Positions 42,846 through 52,534 of a stretch of DNA of 64,000 nt are shown one piece after another. Every line of letters begins with the position of its first letter. Position 1 is the stretch's first letter. The DNA is from Thermodesulfobacteriota bacterium (lineage in GTDB: Bacteria; Desulfobacterota; DSM-4660; Desulfatiglandales; Desulfatiglandaceae), in the NCBI GenBank assembly GCA_028278625.1, contig JANQDY010000223.1:7523-71522 (forward strand), given 5' to 3'. The notes below the pieces were generated by a model. It searched no databases and was not told where the DNA came from. It saw nothing but the letters and a program-made list of their open reading frames with translations. A program made the position numbers and the translations under genes.

Positions 42846-44570
42846 ATGCTCGTCAACCTGAAAATCCGTAATTTTGCCATTATCGATACGCTGTCACTTA
42901 CCCTCAAAAGTGGCCTCATCACGCTTTCAGGCGAGACGGGCGCCGGTAAATCCATTGTCATCAATGCTTTCAGTCTGATTCTTGGGGCAAGATCTTCGGC
43001 GGATCTGATTCGAACAGGGTGTGATAAGGCGTCCGTTGAGGCCCTTTTTCTTTTTCCCGACAATCAGGAATTGGCACAACTGCTAAAGTCCTTGGACATT
43101 CCATTTGACCGAGAACTGACCATTAAAAGGACCATCTTCAGGGAAGGACGAAACACCATACACATCAACGGCACTTCCGTCACACTTCAAACACTGGGCC
43201 GGGTGGCCCCTCATATGGCCAGCATCTCGGGCCAGCACTCTCACCAATACCTCCTTAAGCCGGAACACTACCTATCCCTGCTCGATGCGTTCAGCGGACT
43301 CCAAGAAGAGCAGATCCATTTCAGCAGCGAGTTTGAAAAATACCAATCCCTAAAAACTGAGATTCGAGGCTGTGAAAGGCGAATATCCCAGCTTCTTGAA
43401 CGCCGGGAACTGAGTGGCTTTCAATTGAAAGAGATCGAGGAGGTAGACCCTAAGCCCGGTGAAGACGAGGCCCTTGAAGAAGAGAGAATCAAATTGCAGC
43501 ATGCCGAGGACCTGTTGGAAATCGCTCGAAACGGTTATGAAACACTCTATGAAAAAAGCGATGCCGTTTTTTCAGTCCTTTCCCGTTGCAGCAAGAACAT
43601 CGCAAAAGGCGCTCGACTGGACAAGCGCCTGATACCCTTGTGGGAAACCTTGTCCGAGATTGAAGCCAATATTGAGGATGTATCTTTCGGCCTCAGGGAT
43701 TTTCAGGATATGGTCCTCATCGATCCCAAACGGCTCTCCCTGGTTTCAGAGAGGATCGACGCTTTGAACGGACTCAAACGAAAATATGGTGGCGGCATCG
43801 GTGAGGTCCTTGAATTCAAGGAGAAACTAGCCTCCCGATTTGACGATCTGGCCGTGGAGAAAAAGTCTCTTGAAATCCTTATGCAGCAACAAACAGCCAT
43901 TGAGGGAAACCTCATCAAAAAGGCCTCACGCCTTTCCCTGAAAAGGCGTGAGGGTGCCAAAGGATTCAAGAAGTCCCTTGAAACCGAACTGCGACAACTT
44001 CACATGAAGGAAAGCCGTTTTGAGGCTGTCTTTGAAGATATTCCGCCAAGAGCCGCCGATTCCGATGAAGAACGCCTGAAAGTACTTGGCCCCCAAGGCT
44101 TCGACCGGGTTGGCTTCATGCTTTCCACAAACCCCGGTGAGGCTTTGAAACCCATGTCAACGATCGTTTCGGGCGGTGAACTTTCCAGAATCATGCTGGC
44201 CATTAAGACCATACTGGCCAAAAACGCCTCCGTGGAGACCATTATCTTCGACGAAGTTGACGCGGGGATCAGTGGTGCCACAGCCGAGGTGGTCGGTGAA
44301 AAGCTCGCCTCTCTCTCTTCATTTCATCAGATTCTTTGTATCACGCACCTTCCTCAGATTGCCTGTCAAGGAAACAGCCATTTTCTCGCCAGGAAGGAAA
44401 TTGCTGACGGGCGAACCCGCGCGACCATCACAGAACTTTCACCCGAGGGGAGAATAACGGAAATTGCCAGACTTCTGGGAGGCCGCAAGACAACCGCACA
44501 TGCCACGGCCCATGCCAAAGCCATGCTGGAGGAAAAAAATCATTTCTCGTTCAATGATGACGCCAAATAG
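42846..44570 (+). CDS. recN: DNA repair protein RecN
   Basis: A 574-residue SMC-like ATPase for double-strand break repair. Walker A GETGAGKSIVINAFSLILG near the N-terminus, and GQHSHQYLL shortly after. A long coiled coil spans about 150-370. C-terminal ABC signature VSGGELSRIMLAIK, Walker B TIIFDEVDAGISG, and the ITHLPQIACQGNSHF block are all RecN-specific. No good ribosome binding site precedes the ATG (MLVNLKIRNFAI), though the N-terminus itself matches the family. It converges with the receiver gene that follows. Confidence 0.95.
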   Translation: MLVNLKIRNFAIIDTLSLTLKSGLITLSGETGAGKSIVINAFSLILGARSSADLIRTGCDKASVEALFLFPDNQELAQLLKSLDIPFDRELTIKRTIFREGRNTIHINGTSVTLQTLGRVAPHMASISGQHSHQYLLKPEHYLSLLDAFSGLQEEQIHFSSEFEKYQSLKTEIRGCERRISQLLERRELSGFQLKEIEEVDPKPGEDEALEEERIKLQHAEDLLEIARNGYETLYEKSDAVFSVLSRCSKNIAKGARLDKRLIPLWETLSEIEANIEDVSFGLRDFQDMVLIDPKRLSLVSERIDALNGLKRKYGGGIGEVLEFKEKLASRFDDLAVEKKSLEILMQQQTAIEGNLIKKASRLSLKRREGAKGFKKSLETELRQLHMKESRFEAVFEDIPPRAADSDEERLKVLGPQGFDRVGFMLSTNPGEALKPMSTIVSGGELSRIMLAIKTILAKNASVETIIFDEVDAGISGATAEVVGEKLASLSSFHQILCITHLPQIACQGNSHFLARKEIADGRTRATITELSPEGRITEIARLLGGRKTTAHATAHAKAMLEEKNHFSFNDDAK

Positions 44571-44581
44571 GGACTTCGGGG

Positions 44582-45061
44582 TCAGGTTGGATTCCGTCTA
44601 CTGATAAGAATGTTCAAAGACCGGTTCCAGCGTTCAATCCTGAGAACCGTGTGTTCCAGCACTTCCAAAAGCACGTCTTTCTTAAGGGGTTTCAGCAGGA
44701 AATCACTTGCACCACCGTCCAGTGCGTCCACAAGGTCATCGAGATCATCTGAAACGGTGATGACGATCACCTGCACACGGTTGTTATACCTGGCTTTTAT
44801 CTTGTGAAGCAGATCTATACCACTGATGCCCGGCATTTTCAAATCCGTCACCACAATCACGAAATTCTCTTTTTCAAGGCGATCCAGGGCCTCCTCGCCG
44901 GAAAAGACCGAGGTGACATTCCAGTCCGCCAGGTACTTGCGCATTACCTGGTGAATGATGGGATCATCATCAACGAAAAGAATGGGGGTATCAGGATTCT
45001 GAACAGGACTTTTATCCCGCCTGCTCAGCCTCCCCTGGTTTTTTTGCCACAGCTTAGCCAT
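44582..45061 (-). CDS. receiver-domain response regulator (second copy type)
   Basis: 159 residues: a hydrophilic basic leader of about 24 residues, then one receiver domain and a short tail. Acidic pocket D31-D33, phosphoacceptor D73 (VVTDLKMP), T102 and K124 (LLKPL) are all present. No DNA-binding or enzyme domain. It converges with recN (11-nt gap) and is divergent from dnaJ. No kinase is in the window. It is clearly not a copy of the receiver at 8870-9271, since only the general receiver motifs are shared. Confidence 0.88.
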   Translation of the reverse strand: MAKLWQKNQGRLSRRDKSPVQNPDTPILFVDDDPIIHQVMRKYLADWNVTSVFSGEEALDRLEKENFVIVVTDLKMPGISGIDLLHKIKARYNNRVQVIVITVSDDLDDLVDALDGGASDFLLKPLKKDVLLEVLEHTVLRIERWNRSLNILISRRNPT

Positions 45062-45243
45062 TCTTCTACCACTCCCTCATTGATATGGTCACCTTCCGAT
45101 GAGATAAATGCCCTTTTTTCAAGTCAATAGACTCTATTTTGTTCCATGGAAATCCTGTTGTGTCAAGCGTTTTTTCAAATGAACAACGACTGATTCTTCC
45201 CAATGGGCAAATTTCGTCCATGAAGACGCTTTTGCTTTTTTCT

Positions 45244-45273
45244 TTGACTTGAAGATCGGTTCCTCAATATATT
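45244..45273 (+). promoter_or_regulatory. candidate promoter of dnaJ
   Basis: TTGACT at 45244-45249, 18-nt spacer, TATATT at 45268-45273, about 57 nt before the dnaJ ATG. The 269-nt divergent region also serves the receiver gene on the minus strand, for which only a TTGACA-like box near 45161-45166 is seen. No heat-shock-type -10 sequence (CCCCAT) or CIRCE element was found. Confidence 0.45.
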
Positions 45274-45330
45274 ATTCAAGAATCATCTTTATCCTTTTCC
45301 AAATTCAAATTCATTAATTGGGATCGATTT

Positions 45331-46461
45331 ATGTCAACAGATTTTTACAAAACCCTCAGCGTCAAAAAGGACGCTTCCGAAAACGACATCAAGAAGGCCT
45401 ATCGCAAACTGGCACGAAAGTGGCATCCTGATATTAATCCGGGAAACAAAGAGGCGGAAAAGAAATTCAAGGAAATAAGCCAGGCCTATGACTGCCTCGG
45501 CAATAAGGAAAAAAGGGCACTCTATGATGAATTCGGAGAGGACGGCCTTCAACCCGGTTTCGATGCGGAAAAGGCCAGACAGTATTCTCGTTGGGGAGGA
45601 TTTCAACAGGGTGAAAAACGCCAAACCCAAGAAGGATTCGGCCGCTACCAGAGCTATGAAGATATTTTCGGTGATATTTTCGGCGCAGGTATGGGGTCAT
45701 CCGGTTTCAGAGCTCAACCGTTGAAGGGAAGAGACCTTCAACATGATATGACCATTGATCTTTTATCTGCCCTTAATGGTTTTGAAACAGAGCTCTCCAT
45801 GCAAAAAGTCCGCGTATGTGAAGTCTGCGGCGGGTCCGGGAACGACCCCAACTCCACACTCAGCACCTGCACTTACTGCGGCGGCTCTGGACGGCTCAAC
45901 GTGGCAGAGGGGCCAATGCATTTCACCAAACCATGCCCCCATTGCCAGGGCCATGGGCAAACAGGGAAACCCTGCAACGCGTGCGCCGGCAGCGGGCAGG
46001 CGCTTGGAACCGAAAAGATCAGGGTCGTCATTCCAAAAGGGGTAAAAGAGGGCTCCAGAGTACGGGTTGCGGGAAAAGGAGAGCCTGCACCCGGTGGGGG
46101 AGAGTCTGGAGACCTCTATCTCATTATACACGTCAAACCCCACCCTTTTCTCCAAAGGACCGGAGACGACCTGCGCATGGACGTTCCCGTGACCGTAGGG
46201 GAAGCCATGGCAGGGGCAACCATTAACATTCCCACGGTGGATGGTACCGTCAAACTGAAAGTGCCTCCCGGCAGCCAAACCGGCAGTGTGCTTCGGCTAA
46301 AAGGAAAAGGCGCCACCAACCTCAAGACGAAAACAAGGGGTAATTTGATGGTCAAACTACTGGTCAAGGTGCCCCGGACAGAAGATCCGGAAATCCTCGC
46401 AGCTGTTCAAAAATTGGATGGTGTGTATAAAGGGGACGTGAGGAGCGATTTGAGACTTTAA
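45331..46461 (+). CDS. dnaJ: chaperone DnaJ
   Basis: 376 residues. J domain with AYRKLARKWHPDINPG (HPD present), then a G/F-type region (about 75-125). A zinc-finger domain follows with four CxxCxGxG repeats (CEVCGGSG, CTYCGGSG, CPHCQGHG, CNACAGSG). The C-terminal substrate-binding halves carry RVAGKGEPAPGGGESGDLYL and LRLKGKGA. Full DnaJ type I, so it can bind substrate as well as stimulate DnaK. No dnaK or grpE is adjacent. A CbpM-like regulator gene converges with it. Confidence 0.94.
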   Translation: MSTDFYKTLSVKKDASENDIKKAYRKLARKWHPDINPGNKEAEKKFKEISQAYDCLGNKEKRALYDEFGEDGLQPGFDAEKARQYSRWGGFQQGEKRQTQEGFGRYQSYEDIFGDIFGAGMGSSGFRAQPLKGRDLQHDMTIDLLSALNGFETELSMQKVRVCEVCGGSGNDPNSTLSTCTYCGGSGRLNVAEGPMHFTKPCPHCQGHGQTGKPCNACAGSGQALGTEKIRVVIPKGVKEGSRVRVAGKGEPAPGGGESGDLYLIIHVKPHPFLQRTGDDLRMDVPVTVGEAMAGATINIPTVDGTVKLKVPPGSQTGSVLRLKGKGATNLKTKTRGNLMVKLLVKVPRTEDPEILAAVQKLDGVYKGDVRSDLRL

Positions 46462-46486
46462 ACGGAATTGACCGATTGCTATTTAA

Positions 46487-46804
46487 TTAAGGTATGCTTT
46501 TCAGGTTTTTTTCCATTTCCCTGACCAAATCCTCCAAAATCGCATCAAACTGCTGTCGCATGGCGATCATGCTCTGGCGCATCTGCAAAATGACTTCAAC
46601 ACCTGCCAGGTTAACGTCCATCTCTTCCATCAGAATCTTGGCCAGACGCACTTTTTCCATCTCACCGGCGGAAAAAGATTTTCCGGGTAGATCATTCAGG
46701 CAGGAGGCGCACACAATATCCTCTTTTTCCAGGTCATTTATGAAGTCTTCATTCACCTCGAAAAAGTCAGCCACCTCCGAAAAACTCCAGTATCTTTTCA
46801 CCAT
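46487..46804 (-). CDS. CbpM/MerR-like chaperone modulator
   Basis: A 105-residue helical protein. The N-terminal YWSFSEVADFFEVNEDFINDLEKEDIV resembles the winged-helix start of CbpM/MerR_2 proteins, and the rest is amphipathic helix. CbpM binds the J domain of CbpA and blocks it. Here a candidate sits tail to tail with a DnaJ gene (26-nt gap) instead of in the same operon, which still supports a link to the J protein. CLND has lone Cys residues only. The family assignment is moderate. Confidence 0.7.
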   Translation of the reverse strand: MVKRYWSFSEVADFFEVNEDFINDLEKEDIVCASCLNDLPGKSFSAGEMEKVRLAKILMEEMDVNLAGVEVILQMRQSMIAMRQQFDAILEDLVREMEKNLKSIP

Positions 46805-47063
46805 GGGTCATATCCCTTATTCCACAGAAAGAAAAACCAATTGGAATTGGAACCATAAATTCATTCCCGATTCTGAAATGTTACCATATGGAAGGCCTGT
46901 TGACAAGTTGATTTCCGCGTCTCCGGCCTTCGTTCAGGTGAACCGCTTCATCCAAAATTATCATGGACTTCCTCTTTGAATCATGGTATTTTTAAAAATT
47001 GATCAAAAAAAGCGCAATTTCCTGGCGCGCCTTGGGAGAGAGACAAAAGGGAGGAAGTACTGA

Positions 47064-48968
47064 ATGTTATTGAGCCTCATGAGGAAACATGCCAAAAGCT
47101 GGCTTATCAAGACTTTGATAGCAATCATCGCTATTGTTTTCGTTTTCTACTTCGGATATTCCTTCACATCCGACCAGGCCATGAAAATCGCTTATGTGAA
47201 CGGTGAACTCATAAATGGCCCAGAGTATGAAAAAACCTATCGAGACATGCTCAAGGCACTGCAGGCAAGATACCAGAGCATGTGGAACGACAAGCTGATC
47301 GAAATGTTCAATCTCAAAGAACAGGCCCTCGAAAGGCTGATTACCCAGCGACTCATGAGCCAGGCAGCCAAGGAACTGGGCCTTGATGTGACAGAGGCGG
47401 AAATCCAAAAGGCGATCATGAACTACCCCGCATTTCAGATAAACGGCCAGTTTGACATGCGACGCTACCAAACCCTTCTGAGTGTCAACCACATGAAGCC
47501 GGAAGATTTCGAAGCCAGCATCACTTCAGAGTTGCTGGATAAGAAACTTAAGCAATTTCTTTTCGCCTTTTTAAATATCACAGACCAGGAAATCCTGGAA
47601 TATTACACCTTTGCCAATGAACAGGTAAAAATTGCCTTTGTCGAGTTCAAACCGGAGAATTTTACCAAATCCGTAACCATCGACGAAAAAAAACTGGCAG
47701 CTTACTTTGAGAAAAACAAAGAGCGGTATCGGGTGCCGGAAATGATCAGCGTGCGCTACCTTGAAATTGATCCAAAAGGCTTTGAGGGAGACGTTGAGAT
47801 CACCGAAAAAGAGATCGAATCCTATTATGACTACAATGCCAATCTTTACACCCAACCCAAACAGGTGAAAGCAAGGCACATTCTCTTCAAGGTCGACGAA
47901 GGAGAATCCGAAGAAGCAAAGAATAGCATTAAGCAACGGGCCCAGGAAGTTCTTGAAAAAGCACGCAAAGGTGAGGATTTTGCTTCCCTTGCCAAAAAAC
48001 ATTCGGAAGGCCCCTCAAAAACCGAAGGGGGGGATCTGGGTTACTTCAGGGAAGGGCAGATGGAGCCCCCTTTTGAGGCAGCGGCTTTCGCACTCAAGAA
48101 AGGGGAGATCAGCGATCTGGTGCTCACCCGTTTCGGATACCACATCATTCTGGTGGAGGACATCAAGGAAGCCGGGATGACGCCTCTGGAAGCGGTGAAA
48201 GAAGAGATCCTGGACACATTGACTGGCAACCTTACCACGGAGCTGGCACATGAAAAGGGGTTAACATTGCTCGATCAGATGCCATATGATGTGGACCTGG
48301 GAATCTATGGAAAGCAGCACGGGCTTGCTGCAAAGACGTCTGCCCATTTTTCAAAGGATGCTCCCGTACCCGATATTAAGGGGAGCGAAAAAGCAGCACC
48401 CACACTTTTTGCCCTGGACAAAAACGAAGCCAGCGACCTCATTGAGCTGGATGGCAAGTTTTACATCTTCCAGGTGGCCGAAAACAAAGCCAGCTATCTT
48501 CCCGAACTTGAAGCTGTCAGGAAAAATGTGGAGGAGGACTTCATTGCCCACGAAGCGCGCGGCGCTGCCAGATCGGCTGCGCAAAAGTACTTGAAACGAC
48601 TTAATAAGGGCAAGTCATGGGAGCGGATGGCAAAGAAGAACGGTCTCAAGATTCATGAAACAGACTTTTTCACGCGACGGGGTCCCATCCCTGACATTGG
48701 AAGTGCCCCGGCCTTAAATGAAATGGCTTTCAAATTGGGAAAAGACAAACGGTACACTAAAAAACCCTTTATGAACGATAAAGGGGTATTTGTCATCCGC
48801 TGGGAAGGTCATAAAGGCATCAAGGAAAAGAAATTTCAGGAAGAAAAGGAGACCTATCGCGCCTCACTGACCCAGACAAAGCATCAGCGAATCTTTGAAA
48901 GCTGGATAAAGAGTCTCAGGAAGAAAGCGGTCATTGAAATCGTAAACCCGGTGGACAAAAGCTCATAG
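47064..48968 (+). CDS. ppiD: periplasmic peptidyl-prolyl isomerase, PpiD/SurA type
   Basis: 634 residues. N-terminal cytoplasmic stub, one membrane helix (about 14-33), then a SurA-N/PpiD-like helical chaperone domain. A parvulin domain follows (about 270-370) with ARHILFKVDEGESEEAK, GGDLGYFREGQM and TRFGYHIILV. A second, degenerate PPIase-like or C-terminal chaperone region follows. It helps fold outer membrane and periplasmic proteins from the inner membrane. GGGAGGAAGT precedes the ATG. It stands alone. Confidence 0.9.
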   Translation: MLLSLMRKHAKSWLIKTLIAIIAIVFVFYFGYSFTSDQAMKIAYVNGELINGPEYEKTYRDMLKALQARYQSMWNDKLIEMFNLKEQALERLITQRLMSQAAKELGLDVTEAEIQKAIMNYPAFQINGQFDMRRYQTLLSVNHMKPEDFEASITSELLDKKLKQFLFAFLNITDQEILEYYTFANEQVKIAFVEFKPENFTKSVTIDEKKLAAYFEKNKERYRVPEMISVRYLEIDPKGFEGDVEITEKEIESYYDYNANLYTQPKQVKARHILFKVDEGESEEAKNSIKQRAQEVLEKARKGEDFASLAKKHSEGPSKTEGGDLGYFREGQMEPPFEAAAFALKKGEISDLVLTRFGYHIILVEDIKEAGMTPLEAVKEEILDTLTGNLTTELAHEKGLTLLDQMPYDVDLGIYGKQHGLAAKTSAHFSKDAPVPDIKGSEKAAPTLFALDKNEASDLIELDGKFYIFQVAENKASYLPELEAVRKNVEEDFIAHEARGAARSAAQKYLKRLNKGKSWERMAKKNGLKIHETDFFTRRGPIPDIGSAPALNEMAFKLGKDKRYTKKPFMNDKGVFVIRWEGHKGIKEKKFQEEKETYRASLTQTKHQRIFESWIKSLRKKAVIEIVNPVDKSS

Positions 48969-48976
48969 GCGTCCAA

Positions 48977-49471
48977 TCAGTGATTTTGGACGTCCTCTGA
49001 ATCCTTGATCGCAATCTTGAATTTTCCGTTTCTGACCGGCAAGACAAAATCATCCCCGTCCGGCTCCACATGTGCTGCCAGTTGATAATAGGCGGCGCGG
49101 TTGAACCGGGCGGGAAAATCCCCGCCTTTAACCCGACAGTAGAGCACGTTGTTCTCACCTGTATAAAGGGTGTCCGGCATGAGTTCTTCCTCGGTCCCAT
49201 CACTTAAGCGGATCAAAAACCCTGGCCTTGGATCACCTCCTTCATCCGATTCGGAAAAACGCTTGACCACGAAGGCGGTATCCTCCACATCCACCTGGCA
49301 GCGCTTCCCCCCCCAGAAAATAACGTACCTCCCGGCCTCGTCCATTTCCATTTGGCGGTAAAAGGAGCGGACAAATTCATATCGAATCATCTCGACCCCT
49401 TTGTGAAACCATCTTCCTTCCTTGTCAATATGAATCAAACACGGCGCAAGATCCTCTGGGACGGACGACAT
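48977..49471 (-). CDS. DUF1285-like conserved protein
   Basis: A 164-residue soluble protein. CLIHIDKEGRWFHKGVEMIR followed by RYVIFWGGKRCQVDVEDTAFVV matches the pattern of DUF1285 (input of residues I-D-x-x-G-x-W, then ligand-like V-x-V-E-D). DUF1285 proteins have a two-domain fold of unknown function. Promoter-like TTGACC, 18 nt, TATAGG lies upstream at 49560-49531. It converges with ppiD (8-nt gap). Confidence 0.65.
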   Translation of the reverse strand: MSSVPEDLAPCLIHIDKEGRWFHKGVEMIRYEFVRSFYRQMEMDEAGRYVIFWGGKRCQVDVEDTAFVVKRFSESDEGGDPRPGFLIRLSDGTEEELMPDTLYTGENNVLYCRVKGGDFPARFNRAAYYQLAAHVEPDGDDFVLPVRNGKFKIAIKDSEDVQNH

Positions 49472-49530
49472 AAAAACACTCCTCCATACATGGCCTGAAA
49501 GTAGAATTGATCTTGTTTTATTAGAACGAG

Positions 49531-49560
49531 CCTATACCTCTTTTGCCATAACATGGTCAA
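49531..49560 (-). promoter_or_regulatory. candidate promoter of the DUF1285-like gene
   Basis: On the minus strand TTGACC (49560-49555), 18-nt spacer, TATAGG (49536-49531), about 60 nt before the gene start. Moderate match to sigma70 consensus. Confidence 0.4.
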
Positions 49561-49635
49561 GAGAATACCAGAAACCCACTTTCCCTTTGTAACACCATCT
49601 TCACGTGGTCGAAAGAATCAAAACGCGAAATGCTG

Positions 49636-49664
49636 TTGACTTTAGTCTTTCCTTGGCTTAACAA
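49636..49664 (+). promoter_or_regulatory. candidate promoter of hypE and the envelope gene run
   Basis: TTGACT (49636-49641), 17-nt spacer, TAACAA (49659-49664), about 52 nt before the hypE ATG. The -10 box is weak. Confidence 0.4.
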
Positions 49665-49715
49665 TGCAAAACTCATTAAACTGCGCCCGTCCATCATACC
49701 GGGGGGATTCCAATC

Positions 49716-50726
49716 ATGAAAACGGACCATATCACACTGGATCACGGCAGCGGTGGAGAAGCCTCCCGAGAACTGGTAGAGACGGTACTCTTGAGCCGAC
49801 TGCGTAACGATTTTCTGGATCGAATGGATGATAGCGCCGTTATTGGGATTTTCGGCCACAACCTGGCAATGACCACGGACTCCTACGTGATTGACCCCAT
49901 TTTCTTTCCCGGAGGTAATATCGGCAGTCTTTCCATTCACGGTACCGTGAATGATCTGGCCATGCAGGGGGCCAAACCCCTTTTTTTGACTTTCGGGCTT
50001 ATTCTGGAGGAAGGCTTTTCATTTAAAGACCTTGAAAGAATTGTCGATTCCGCCGCTCTTGCCGCTCAGGATGCCGATGTCAAGATTGTCGCCGGCGATA
50101 CCAAGGTGGTGCCCCGGGGAAATGTAGACAAAATCTTCATAAACACCGCCGGAATCGGTATTATTCCAAATGGCGTTGATGTGAGTAGCAGCAATGCGAA
50201 ACCGGGAGATTTTGTGATGATCAACGGTGATATTGGCGATCACGGAATGGCGATTCTGACCAGCCGAGAAGGTCTCTCCTTGAGCACTCACCTAAAAAGC
50301 GATAGTGCTGCTCTCAATTCCCTTGTGGATTTGCTCTTCGGTCATACCAAGAATATACATGTCCTGCGGGATCCCACACGGGGGGGGGTTGCAACAGCCC
50401 TAAACGAAATCGCGTCTCAATCCGGCGTCGGCATTCAGATCTTTGAAGCGGATCTTCCCGTTTCAAAACCGGCTGAAGCTGCTTCGGAGATTCTGGGCTT
50501 GGACCCCCTCTATCTGGCCAACGAAGGGAAGTGTCTGATCATCGCGCCACCGGAAGATGCCCATTTAATGCTCTCGTCCATGAAAGAACACCCTCTTGGA
50601 AAGAAAGCATCTATTATCGGGAGAACCACATCTGATAACGCGGGAAAGGTACTTCTCAAAACGAAAATCGGCGGGAACCGCATTTTGGCCACATTGACCG
50701 GTGAGCAACTTCCGAGAATCTGCTAG
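49716..50726 (+). CDS. hypE: hydrogenase maturation protein HypE
   Basis: 336 residues. AIR-synthase fold with DHGSGGEASRELV at the start, MDDSAVI, TTDSYVIDPIFFPGGNIG, and DPTRGGVATALNEIA. The C-terminus is PRIC: the terminal Cys is carbamoylated by HypF and dehydrated to the thiocyanate that supplies the CN ligands of NiFe hydrogenase. The complete C-terminal Cys argues that it is functional. A GGGGGG stretch precedes the ATG. No other hyp gene is in the window; it is followed by an Asp-box protein after 3 nt. Confidence 0.94.
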   Translation: MKTDHITLDHGSGGEASRELVETVLLSRLRNDFLDRMDDSAVIGIFGHNLAMTTDSYVIDPIFFPGGNIGSLSIHGTVNDLAMQGAKPLFLTFGLILEEGFSFKDLERIVDSAALAAQDADVKIVAGDTKVVPRGNVDKIFINTAGIGIIPNGVDVSSSNAKPGDFVMINGDIGDHGMAILTSREGLSLSTHLKSDSAALNSLVDLLFGHTKNIHVLRDPTRGGVATALNEIASQSGVGIQIFEADLPVSKPAEAASEILGLDPLYLANEGKCLIIAPPEDAHLMLSSMKEHPLGKKASIIGRTTSDNAGKVLLKTKIGGNRILATLTGEQLPRIC

Positions 50727-50729
50727 CCC

Positions 50730-51923
50730 ATGGGTAAACGGCTCCTTATCGTTCTGGCCCTTTTGACGATTCTGGCCTACGGTTGGCCGGCTTGGACCTG
50801 GTTCGTCAACAATCCTTTAAAAGAGACACCCTTTTTCGCCTTACACCCCGTTGATGAAAGCATCAATCCCGATCCCTTTGTTAAAAGCGGGTTTATCAAT
50901 CCTGGTGTTCGCGGTCGAAGGGTTCACGTGGGATCCATTTGTGAAATGCCGGAAGGCCGGCTCGCGGCAGTCTGGTATGGTGGCACACGGGAGGGGGCCA
51001 GGGATGTGGCGATTTTCTTTTCCAAAAAATCCGCCGGTTCCGACACCTTCTGGTCCTCCCCCAGAATCATTGTCGACCGGGTATCGGCCACCCAAGAGCT
51101 GAGAAGGTACATTAAGAAGGTTGGCAACCCGATCCTATTCAGAGGTCCTGATGAACAACTCTGGCTCATTTACGTGACCATCACAGTGGGCGGATGGTCC
51201 GGCAGTTCCTTAAATGTCAAGGCCTCAAAAGACGGCGGCAACACCTGGACAAAAAGCCAAAGACTGACGCTCAGCCCCTTTTTCAATATCAGCGAACTGG
51301 TCAAGGGACGTCCGGTGGCCCTAGAAGGAGGGAAACATTTCGAAAATCAAACCCTTTTCGCCATTCCCATCTATCATGAGTGTCTCGGCTATTTTCCAGA
51401 AATATTGTGGTTCTTCCATTTAGGGAACCAAAACAGAATCATCTATCGGAAAACCCGAATGACAGGGGGAAGTTCCTTGATACAGCCCACTGTTGCGCCT
51501 TTGGATGATTATTCGGCCACCGCCTTTTACCGATGCCTTGCTCCGGTCAGAAAAATCGCCATGGCCAGAACCGAAGACGGCGGCCGGAACTGGTCCCATC
51601 CCCGCTTCATCGGTCTGCCCAACCCGGATTCGGCCGTTGATGCGCTCCCTTTTGGTGAAGGCCGCATTCTTCTGGCCTTTAATGACAGCCGAAACAACCG
51701 GGAAGTTTTGCGGCTTGCCGTTTCCAAAGATGGTGGACGCAACTGGATCAGAATCCACACCCTTGAAAACAGCCCCCAGGAGGAATTTTCCTATCCTTAC
51801 ATGATTAGGGGGCGAAACGGGATGATCCACTTGGTCTATACCTGGAAACGAGAACGGATCAGGCACGTGGTTTTTAATGAAACTTGGATTGAACAACAGC
51901 TTGAGATGGCGTTAAGAGAATGA
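50730..51923 (+). CDS. exported or membrane-anchored sialidase-like (BNR/Asp-box) protein
   Basis: 397 residues. N-terminal hydrophobic signal/anchor (LLIVLALLTILAYGWPAW). Three Asp boxes mark a six-bladed propeller: S166-KDGGNTW, T281-EDGGRNW and S332-KDGGRNW. RRVHVGSICEMPEGRL resembles the start of the sialidase-family domain. Related proteins of this type include exo-sialidases and unrelated glycan-binding propellers; the catalytic Arg triad cannot be confirmed by eye, so the substrate is not assigned. It overlaps the next gene by 4 nt. Confidence 0.75.
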   Translation: MGKRLLIVLALLTILAYGWPAWTWFVNNPLKETPFFALHPVDESINPDPFVKSGFINPGVRGRRVHVGSICEMPEGRLAAVWYGGTREGARDVAIFFSKKSAGSDTFWSSPRIIVDRVSATQELRRYIKKVGNPILFRGPDEQLWLIYVTITVGGWSGSSLNVKASKDGGNTWTKSQRLTLSPFFNISELVKGRPVALEGGKHFENQTLFAIPIYHECLGYFPEILWFFHLGNQNRIIYRKTRMTGGSSLIQPTVAPLDDYSATAFYRCLAPVRKIAMARTEDGGRNWSHPRFIGLPNPDSAVDALPFGEGRILLAFNDSRNNREVLRLAVSKDGGRNWIRIHTLENSPQEEFSYPYMIRGRNGMIHLVYTWKRERIRHVVFNETWIEQQLEMALRE

Positions 51924-52534
51924 CACCGGCGTTTTGGTTCTCATTTGTTTTTCCGTTTCTTCTCCTTTTGGGTTTCGGCCAAAGGGTGGCAAAGCTCTTG
52001 GGAAAAAACCCGAAAGGGGCTTTGCCAACCTTTTTCCTCGCGTCGGCATCCGCGGTCCTGGTCAGTCTGCCCGTTGGGGGTCTGCCAGCGGGTCGCTGGT
52101 TGATCAGTCTTTTTCCCAATCCCAGCATTCCGCTCACGGGCCTTCTTTTCTCATGGGTCCTTAAGCGTTCGTTTCAAGTGGTGAGCCTCGATACACGGGC
52201 ACTTCGAACCTGCTTTCTTTTTTCCATTATGGCGGGGGTTGCGCTCTATCCCATGGCACTGGGTGTCGGTCCTTTTGATCCTTACTCCGCCGGCTGGCAT
52301 TTTTCATGGCTTTTTGTTTCTCTTCTTGCTATCACCCTTGGAATGATCTTTATGAAGAATCGGTTTTCTATTGTCCTGCTTTCGACAATCCTGGCCTACG
52401 ATTTTCATTTGTTGGAATCTGGCAATCTTTGGGACTACCTGATAGATCCGATTCTTGTCTTAATCTCGATAGGAGGCCTTATCTCTCAAATGGCAAAGGG
52501 CAGACGCAGTCGCTTTTTACGAAAAGGGCTTTAG
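51920..52534 (+). CDS. hypothetical polytopic membrane protein
   Basis: A 204-residue protein with about six hydrophobic stretches and almost no charged loops except KRSFQVVSLDTRALR and the basic C-terminus (KGRRSRFLRKGL). No family recognised. It is translationally coupled to the Asp-box gene upstream (ATGA) and abuts the YbhN-like gene downstream, so it probably belongs to the same envelope pathway. Confidence 0.7.
   Translation: MTPAFWFSFVFPFLLLLGFGQRVAKLLGKNPKGALPTFFLASASAVLVSLPVGGLPAGRWLISLFPNPSIPLTGLLFSWVLKRSFQVVSLDTRALRTCFLFSIMAGVALYPMALGVGPFDPYSAGWHFSWLFVSLLAITLGMIFMKNRFSIVLLSTILAYDFHLLESGNLWDYLIDPILVLISIGGLISQMAKGRRSRFLRKGL

Noticed and set aside
46898..46926. TTGACA before ppiD as a promoter
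   Set aside because: The -35 box is perfect but no acceptable -10 box lies at 16-18 nt; left unassigned.
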